Positions 6,698-11,695 of a stretch of 11,695 nt of DNA are shown here, one piece after another (position 1 is the stretch's first letter; each line of letters opens with the position of its first letter). Made by a program: the position numbers and the translations under genes. The stretch comes from Flavobacteriales bacterium UBA3376 (GTDB lineage Bacteria > Bacteroidota > Bacteroidia > Flavobacteriales > Weeksellaceae). The notes beneath the pieces are model-generated. The model was not told where the DNA came from, did no database searches, and saw nothing but the letters and a program-made list of their open reading frames with translations. Where the stretch lies: positions 1-11,695 of the forward strand of contig DEQC01000070.1 in the NCBI GenBank assembly GCA_002359055.1, given 5' to 3'.

Positions 6698-7324
6698 TTA
6701 TTCAAAATAATCCAAGAATTTATCAGGAATTTTTCGATTGAAATCGCTCAGTTTTAATTGATTGACATAATCAGGTTTAGATTTGATGACTTTGCAAGGA
6801 TTTCCGACAGCTATAGAATTTGAAGGAATATCTTTAGTCACAACAGAACCTGCACCTATGATCACATTGTCACCGATTTGAACACCTGGCAAAACCACAG
6901 AATTCGCATATATAAAAACATTGTTTCCGATGCGAATTGGCTCTGCATCTTCGTGTCGAGAATGATCATTTCGATCGTGATTCGAAGAAATAATTTTACA
7001 ACCTGGACTAATTCCTACATTATTGCCAAAAATAATTCCATTTTTCGCTTGGATATAAACGCCTATATTATCGCCAGGATCGCACAAAATTCCTTTTTGG
7101 ATATTTTCCACGCCGCGAACTACTGAACTAAAATGAACCGGCCAAGGCACTTGACGATTGAGTCCAAATATTTTTTGAGGAATGAATTTGTAAAAGAAAA
7201 GTCGATAATATGGAACATAGTTGTATTTCGGTCGATAATACTGAGGATAAGCCCAATTGATCAACCAAGCAAACAATAAAAAATCCAATTTTCTTTTCCA
7301 ACTAACTTTTTTGTGTTTTGACAT
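6698..7324 (-). CDS. Hexapeptide-repeat (left-handed beta-helix) O-acyltransferase, WbbJ/WcaF-like
   Basis: The 208-residue protein has an N-terminal hydrophobic/aromatic segment (about 14-48), then a run of imperfect hexapeptide repeats from about residue 70 to 185, including IGVYIQ, IIFGNNVGISPGC, IRIGNNVFIYANSVV, VQIGDNVIIGAGSVV and the closing VVTKDIPSNSIAVGNP. His116 in ISSNHDRND is the usual catalytic histidine of xenobiotic/maltose/galactoside acetyltransferases. Relatives acetylate sugars of capsules, O-antigens and exopolysaccharides, using acetyl-CoA in the cytoplasm. The ATG lies inside the end of the flippase gene (23-bp overlap), so the pair is one operon and probably translationally coupled. 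That context supports acylation of the glycan exported by the flippase. Confidence 0.92.
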   Translation of the reverse strand: MSKHKKVSWKRKLDFLLFAWLINWAYPQYYRPKYNYVPYYRLFFYKFIPQKIFGLNRQVPWPVHFSSVVRGVENIQKGILCDPGDNIGVYIQAKNGIIFGNNVGISPGCKIISSNHDRNDHSRHEDAEPIRIGNNVFIYANSVVLPGVQIGDNVIIGAGSVVTKDIPSNSIAVGNPCKVIKSKPDYVNQLKLSDFNRKIPDKFLDYFE

Positions 7325-8570
7325 TTTTCTTTAATTCGATTAAAACCATTGCCAATAAAACCAAATATCCAATTCCTGATAAAATTGAAAAAACCCAAAT
7401 ACAATACAGGAAGTCATTCTTCATTACACCCAAATATAAAGCGATAAAGTTCACCAATAACAAATAGATATTGAAAATTAGTGAATAATGATTTTTATTG
7501 ATAACCATGACCACAGGAGAAATTGGATTCATTGCACTTCTCGCTAAAATCCAAAACGATAAAGCGAAAATATACGAACTCAAATCGCTCCATCTTTCAT
7601 CTAAAAATATCTGCAACAAATAAATTCCGATGGTATTGATCAGAATTACAAATCCGAACATGATCATAACATTCGGCAAAATAACTTTTTTGGTCAATCC
7701 ATAAAGTGCTTTTTTGTCTGTATATCCGACGTTGACAGCTTTTTGAAAATAAACCCTGGAAACCGAACCAGACAATAACATCAGTGGAACTGAAAGAATT
7801 TTAAAAGCCATCGAATAAATTCCAACTTCAGCTTGAGTGAAATAAATCACTACTAAAATCGGCATGATATTGTTTGCAATCGCATTGATTGTATCTGATG
7901 GATAAGTGAATTGTACAATACGTTTGTGTTCTTTTACACTTTGTTTAAACAGTTGAAAATCCACTTTAGAAATTCTTCCTTTTGCAACTCTCAGATTATA
8001 AATAAAAGAAGTTATCAATCCGACCAACCATCCATAAATCAATCCTCTCTCTTCAAATCCTAATAGATAAAAAATCGCTTGAAAAATTACCGAAAAAATA
8101 GAAGCAATGACAAAAGCGGTAGAAATCTGATTGAACAATCTGTATTTGGTAAATAAATTGTTTTGCACCAGATTCCAAGCAGTGAGTAAACCCCCCAAAC
8201 CTGTCAAAAGTAAAATCGAAACTGGCAAATGAAAATCGACCCAACCCAGTTGATTGAGAATCAACATCACTGAAACTATCAAAGAAGTCGTCACAAAAGA
8301 AATGACTAAAATTCCACTGAACAGATTTCGAATTTCTTTGGCACCTCTTTGCATCACCATGATGCTATCCAAACGCATAGTTGTGAGCACGGGTATGATC
8401 AAAATATAACTTAGAAACACATTGTAAATTCCGTAACTCGAAGGTCCATAATAGTTTGCCAATATCAATCCACCGATGGTTACTATTGCTTTCGAAATAG
8501 TATTACCAGCCAACAAAGAAAGTACTCCTTTGAAATTTTTTGTTTTGAATTGCTGAAGATTGATTTTCAA
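7302..8570 (-). CDS. Wzx-like oligosaccharide flippase (MOP/PST superfamily)
   Basis: The 422-residue polytopic protein has about 12 hydrophobic segments and the family pattern at its start: AGNTISKAIVTIGGLILANY, then YGPSSYGIYN (41-50). A second signature is VQFTYPSDTINAIANNIMPI (219-238) followed by TQAEVGIYSMAFKILSVPL. Relatives move lipid-linked oligosaccharides across the inner membrane for O-antigen, capsule or exopolysaccharide assembly. The start needs care: no ATG exists upstream of the TTG at 8570 in this frame (in-frame stop at 8607-8609), and the first internal Met is residue 65, too late for the first helices. A -7 box at 8591-8598 on the same strand ends 20 nt before this TTG, which supports it as the start. 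It overlaps the acyltransferase gene by 23 bp. Confidence 0.92.
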   Translation of the reverse strand: MKINLQQFKTKNFKGVLSLLAGNTISKAIVTIGGLILANYYGPSSYGIYNVFLSYILIIPVLTTMRLDSIMVMQRGAKEIRNLFSGILVISFVTTSLIVSVMLILNQLGWVDFHLPVSILLLTGLGGLLTAWNLVQNNLFTKYRLFNQISTAFVIASIFSVIFQAIFYLLGFEERGLIYGWLVGLITSFIYNLRVAKGRISKVDFQLFKQSVKEHKRIVQFTYPSDTINAIANNIMPILVVIYFTQAEVGIYSMAFKILSVPLMLLSGSVSRVYFQKAVNVGYTDKKALYGLTKKVILPNVMIMFGFVILINTIGIYLLQIFLDERWSDLSSYIFALSFWILARSAMNPISPVVMVINKNHYSLIFNIYLLLVNFIALYLGVMKNDFLYCIWVFSILSGIGYLVLLAMVLIELKKNVKTQKS

Positions 8571-8590
8571 GTTGGGTGAATTTATTTTAA

Positions 8591-8598
8591 CAAAACTA
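8591..8598 (-). promoter_or_regulatory. Candidate -7 promoter element for the flippase-acyltransferase operon
   Basis: Read on the minus strand, this is TAGTTTTG, an exact TAnnTTTG match. It lies 20 nt before the TTG start at 8570. I found no TTG at the expected distance upstream, so it rests on the -7 box and its position in the divergent space. Confidence 0.45.
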
Positions 8599-8671
8599 AT
8601 TAGATTTTAGAATATAGGGATAAGAAATTGAAATTTAGTATGCGCTCATCGACGAAAACAATTTCATGCAA

Positions 8672-8702
8672 TTGTACAGTAAAAATGGTTTTCATAGCTT
8701 TG
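8672..8702 (+). promoter_or_regulatory. Bacteroidota-type promoter (TTG-N20-TAGCTTTG) for the HAD phosphatase
   Basis: TTG at 8672-8674 and TAGCTTTG at 8695-8702 are 20 nt apart, a full match to the Bacteroidota -33/-7 layout. The -7 box ends 7 nt before the ATG at 8710, so the mRNA would have almost no leader. Confidence 0.65.
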
Positions 8703-8709
8703 CCTGCTT

Positions 8710-9411
8710 ATGGAAAACATCAAACATATATTTTTCGATTTAGACAATACACTTTGGGACTACAAAAAAAATGCACTCAAAGCATTGGAAAGACTTTTTG
8801 TTGAATACAAAATTGAAGAGCAATTTGGACATGATTTTAAAAATTTTCATGACCATTATTATGTTATCAATGAGATGCTCTGGGCCGATTTCAGAGATGG
8901 AAAAATCGATCGAGCGGAATTACAAAAAAGAAGATTTCCTGAAGCATTTAAAAATATGGGAATTGATGATGTAGAATTCGGATTGGAATTTGAAGATCGA
9001 TTCATTGATGAAGTGACTAAAACCCATTATTTGGTCGAAGGAACCGAAGAAATTCTCATTTATTTAAAACAAAAATACCAACTGCATATTTTGTCCAATG
9101 GTTTTCGAAACATCACACATGAAAAAGTCAATGGTAGTATTATCAAAGATTATGTAGAAACCATCACTACTGCTGAGGATGCTGGAGTTGCAAAACCACA
9201 TCGCGATGCTTTCCAAAAAGCAATTGATCAAACCACTGATGCTACAACTGAAAATTCAGTTTATATAGGCGATGATTGGATAGCTGATATGGTTGGTGCC
9301 TCTCGTTTTGGTATGAGAGCCATTTTCTTCAATCCACTGAATGAAACTCATTTGTGGATAGAAAATGTTCCTGTAATCGATGAATTAATTGAATTAAAAA
9401 ATTATTTATAA
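8710..9411 (+). CDS. yjjG: HAD phosphatase, YjjG-type noncanonical pyrimidine nucleotidase
   Basis: The 233-residue protein has the complete HAD set: motif I FFDLDNTLWD with nucleophile Asp10 and acid/base Asp12; motif II Ser129 in HILSNGF; motif III Lys162 in VAKPHRDAF; motif IV GDD (187-189) in YIGDDWIADMVGA. The helical cap between residues 15 and 105 makes it subfamily IA. The DLDNTLWDYKKNA opening and IGDDWIADMVGA motif are typical of the YjjG group, which dephosphorylates nucleoside monophosphates including damaged or noncanonical pyrimidines. The gene name is by family resemblance; substrate specificity is not provable from sequence. The start is firm because motif I begins only a few residues in. 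A single base separates its stop from the rhomboid stop on the other strand. Confidence 0.88.
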   Translation: MENIKHIFFDLDNTLWDYKKNALKALERLFVEYKIEEQFGHDFKNFHDHYYVINEMLWADFRDGKIDRAELQKRRFPEAFKNMGIDDVEFGLEFEDRFIDEVTKTHYLVEGTEEILIYLKQKYQLHILSNGFRNITHEKVNGSIIKDYVETITTAEDAGVAKPHRDAFQKAIDQTTDATTENSVYIGDDWIADMVGASRFGMRAIFFNPLNETHLWIENVPVIDELIELKNYL

Positions 9412-9412
9412 A

Positions 9413-10105
9413 TCAATTCTTGCTTTCTTTCAAAGCCATTGCAAGAAGTACAATGATTGGAACTATCAACAATGCAAACAAAGGCACTGGAACGGCTAAA
9501 AAACTGACTTCATTGTAAATCAAATCAGGTGCGAAAATCAAAGGTGCAATCAATCCGACCAAAGCACCACCTAAATGCGCTTCATGTCCAATGTTGCCCA
9601 ATTGTTTTCGCATTCCATAAATCGAATATGCCAAATATATCAAAGCAAAGAACCAACCTTTCATAGGAATGGCAAAAAACAAATAAAGTTGCAAGTCAGG
9701 ATAAATAACGATGGAAGCAAATAAAATACCTGAAACTCCACCAGATGCTCCAACAGCTGAATATCGATAATTATTTCTTTGAAATAAAAGAGCCAATAAG
9801 TTTCCGCCAATGATGGAAGCCAAATAAACGACTGCAAAAATCACAGATCCTACGGATGAGTTACCAACGACCACTGTAAAAAATCGTATGACAACTCCTG
9901 CAAAGAAAAACAGCGTCAACATATTGAACAACAAGTGAGTAAAATCAACATGTAGAAAACCTGAAGTCAATAATCTATCGTATTCTCTTCCTTTTAAAAT
10001 CGCTTGAGGTTGAAATTTATATCTTTCGAAAAGCGAATAATTGTTAAAGGCATTCATACTGAATAGTACAGTAACTCCAATAATTAAAATAGTGATTAGT
10101 TGCAT
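9413..10105 (-). CDS. Rhomboid family intramembrane serine protease
   Basis: The 230-residue membrane protein has about six or seven hydrophobic helices and all rhomboid hallmarks: HLLFN (57-61, matching the His and Asn of the oxyanion region in GlpG), the nucleophile Ser121 in VGASGGVSG, and the catalytic His177 in GHEAHLGGALVG. The active site is thus an intact Ser-His dyad. Rhomboids cleave transmembrane segments of other membrane proteins inside the lipid bilayer; its target here is unknown. It begins 21 nt after the stop of the topoisomerase IV gene on the same strand and most likely shares its transcript, since no exact -7 box is seen in the gap. Confidence 0.95.
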   Translation of the reverse strand: MQLITILIIGVTVLFSMNAFNNYSLFERYKFQPQAILKGREYDRLLTSGFLHVDFTHLLFNMLTLFFFAGVVIRFFTVVVGNSSVGSVIFAVVYLASIIGGNLLALLFQRNNYRYSAVGASGGVSGILFASIVIYPDLQLYLFFAIPMKGWFFALIYLAYSIYGMRKQLGNIGHEAHLGGALVGLIAPLIFAPDLIYNEVSFLAVPVPLFALLIVPIIVLLAMALKESKN

Positions 10106-10126
10106 TTATTTGTGTAATTAGTTGAT

Positions 10127-11695
10127 TTATTCATTTTCTTCTTGTCCATTTGAATCGAATAACGAAGGCTGAACATTTTCCTCATCTTCTTTATTTCTCG
10201 ATTCATTCAATTCTTCATCCTCTTCGATTTCTTCCTCTTCTGAAATCAAATTGATTTGTTTGAGTTTATCTGTTGTCAATTGATTTCCAATTGCTTTAAT
10301 TCCTTTCACAGCAATAAATTCTTCTAAATCCACAGTTTCTGGATCTTTGGTTTCTCCTTTCACTTTTGGATAAATCAATTCTATGATTGGTTTTTGTTGA
10401 GTCGTAACCAATTCTATAAATGATTTCGGATTTTCTGAAAAGAAAAATGGTTGTGGATTTAAATGATCTTCAAGCAAGAATCGTTTGACATAATATCTTT
10501 TTCGATCGGCATCATAATAAACACAAGTCAACGGTCGATCGGCTTTCCACTTTTCTAAAATCAAGAAATTATCATCGTATCGATTACTCAACTCAAATGA
10601 AGTCAATCTCGCTTCTCCACTATCGTTTACAGTTAAAATTTTATCAGAACCTTTAAAAGCACCTAAATATTGACCTCTTTCTTCGGCATTCAATCTTTTT
10701 ACAACTTCATCAAACCAAATTTTCCTTGGTGCTAAAGTCGATACACCTTCTTCTTTCAGTTCTATTTTTCTGATCGGATGTTTGGTTACTAAATTTCCTT
10801 TGGTATTTCGACCTCTGACCGCTAAATCAGCAAAATCAACTTCCAGTCTCAATCTTTTCAAACGTTGATTCTGTCTCAAATAAACTTGCACGACTTCCGC
10901 TTCTCCGTTTGGATTTGCAGAGAAATAAAGCACTTCTGAACCTTTCGTTCCATTGGTTAAATCATATTCTCTGTCACGGGTAATCGAAGTTACAGCAAAT
11001 CTTTTCTGATAAGATGGACCATTTTTCCCATCTCTATAAATCATATTGTAGATGGTTCGCTTATCGTTTCTTGTCCAAACAGCAACGTGAATAATTCCTT
11101 TCCCAACAAAAGTTTTCTGATCGACTTTCGTAACCATCATCACTCCATCATTTCTAAAAACAATGATATCGTCTATGTCAGAACATTCGAATAAAAACTC
11201 ATCTCTACGCATGGACGTACCGATGAATCCTTCTTTTCGATCGATATAAAAGCGAACATTATTGGCTGCAACCTTTGAAGCGTCAATATTTTCGAAAACT
11301 CTGATTTCAGTTTTTCTTTCTCTTCCTTTTCCGTATTTGTTTTTTAAATCTGAGAAATATTTGATAGCGTATTCTATCAAATTATCTAAATTATATTTTA
11401 CTTGTTCAATTTTATCTTCGATGGATTCTATGTATTGTTGGGCTTTGTCCAAATCGAATTTAGAGATTCGTTTGATACGGATTTCAGTCAATCGAATGAT
11501 ATCTTCTTCTGTAACTTCTCTCAACAAATGACCAGTATGCGGTTTCAAACCTTCATCAATGGCTTTGATCACTCCTTCCCAAGTTTCCTCTTCTTCTATG
11601 TCGTGATAAATTCTATTTTCTATAAAAATTCTTTCTAAGGAAGAAAAATGCCATTGTTCTTGAAGTTCATTGAGTTCAATTTCCAATTCGCGTTT
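10127..11695 (-). CDS. parC: DNA topoisomerase IV subunit A (ParC-like), N-terminal part outside window
   Basis: The frame is open to the window edge, giving 522 residues of the C-terminal part. The TTG at 11684-11686 is internal, because codons for KRE precede it without a stop. The visible part starts in the coiled-coil/tower region (ELQEQWHFSSLERIFIENRIY, split by helices, then LTEIRIKRISKFDLDKAQQYIESIEDKI), continues into a beta-pinwheel C-terminal domain (about residues 130-450, with repeats such as FVGKGIIHVAVWT and YLGAFKGSDKILTVND), and ends in a strongly acidic tail rich in Glu and Asp (about 478-522). The catalytic tyrosine domain lies outside the window. I see no GyrA-box QRRGGRG motif, which favours ParC over GyrA. 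With ParE it decatenates chromosomes after replication. The rhomboid gene follows 21 nt downstream. Confidence 0.9.
   Translation of the reverse strand, partial: KRELEIELNELQEQWHFSSLERIFIENRIYHDIEEEETWEGVIKAIDEGLKPHTGHLLREVTEEDIIRLTEIRIKRISKFDLDKAQQYIESIEDKIEQVKYNLDNLIEYAIKYFSDLKNKYGKGRERKTEIRVFENIDASKVAANNVRFYIDRKEGFIGTSMRRDEFLFECSDIDDIIVFRNDGVMMVTKVDQKTFVGKGIIHVAVWTRNDKRTIYNMIYRDGKNGPSYQKRFAVTSITRDREYDLTNGTKGSEVLYFSANPNGEAEVVQVYLRQNQRLKRLRLEVDFADLAVRGRNTKGNLVTKHPIRKIELKEEGVSTLAPRKIWFDEVVKRLNAEERGQYLGAFKGSDKILTVNDSGEARLTSFELSNRYDDNFLILEKWKADRPLTCVYYDADRKRYYVKRFLLEDHLNPQPFFFSENPKSFIELVTTQQKPIIELIYPKVKGETKDPETVDLEEFIAVKGIKAIGNQLTTDKLKQINLISEEEEIEEDEELNESRNKEDEENVQPSLFDSNGQEENE

Noticed and set aside
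9387..9418. AATTGA/TCAATT inverted repeat at the HAD/rhomboid junction as a bidirectional terminator
   Set aside because: A 6-bp AT-dominated stem with a 20-nt loop and no T-run after it is too weak to call.
11262..11638. Two overlapping plus-strand frames at the right end
   Set aside because: They lie wholly opposite the well-supported ParC coding sequence and resemble no domain.
11684..11686. TTG that could be taken as the start of the topoisomerase gene
   Set aside because: The frame continues upstream to the window edge without a stop (KRE codons), and the protein begins in the middle of the ParC tower region, so this is an internal leucine.
1..11695. CRISPR array, toxin-antitoxin, phage-defence or mobile-element content
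   Set aside because: I looked for direct repeats with spacers, transposase or integrase motifs, terminal inverted repeats and small overlapping gene pairs, and saw none. All genes fit familiar families with uniform AT-rich codon use.

Overview
The window looks like an ordinary chromosomal stretch from a flavobacterium (phylum Bacteroidota). It is strongly AT-rich and several intergenic spaces carry the Bacteroidota -7 promoter element TAnnTTTG, twice with a TTG about 19-20 nt upstream. The protein families also fit: a DUF4136 lipoprotein, a zinc-ribbon NUDIX protein, a YjjG-type HAD phosphatase, and a topoisomerase IV subunit A gene next to a rhomboid gene. I cannot name a genus. No tRNA, rRNA, CRISPR array, insertion sequence or phage gene is visible.

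Layout. (i) 1-1546: a truncated Bcp-type peroxiredoxin on the minus strand diverges from a NUDIX hydrolase, which is followed by a DUF4136 lipoprotein. (ii) 1569-4221: a FemAB/GNAT-like transferase with its own clear promoter converges on a phosphoethanolamine-transferase-like membrane enzyme; the two stop codons overlap. (iii) 4222-4660: the only long gene-free stretch. It holds a 20-bp palindrome, a rho-independent-type hairpin with no visible gene to terminate, and a -7 element at 4599. (iv) 4661-6690: a GNAT-like protein and a NodB polysaccharide deacetylase joined by a TAATG stop/start overlap. (v) 6698-8570, minus: a Wzx-like flippase and a left-handed beta-helix acyltransferase overlapping by 23 bp. 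(vi) 8672-9411: a YjjG-like nucleotidase. (vii) 9413-11695, minus: the C-terminal part of a topoisomerase IV subunit A (ParC) gene and a downstream rhomboid protease.

How the genes work together. Five genes between 2521 and 8570 (phosphoethanolamine transferase, GNAT, NodB deacetylase, flippase, hexapeptide acyltransferase) can all be read as enzymes that decorate or export a cell-surface glycan or glycolipid; the FemAB-like gene may belong with them. No glycosyltransferase, polymerase or sugar-nucleotide gene is present, so this would be a tailoring set rather than a full biosynthetic locus. That reading is inference.

I found no clearly undescribed system. The points most worth checking are: a corrected start for the GNAT gene (4661, not the TTG at 4604, which lies inside a promoter); a probable TTG start for the flippase; promoters that almost touch the start codon of two genes (possible leaderless mRNAs); the orphan terminator at 4457-4487; a phosphoethanolamine transferase homologue without a single cysteine; and three convergent gene pairs with essentially no space for terminators.
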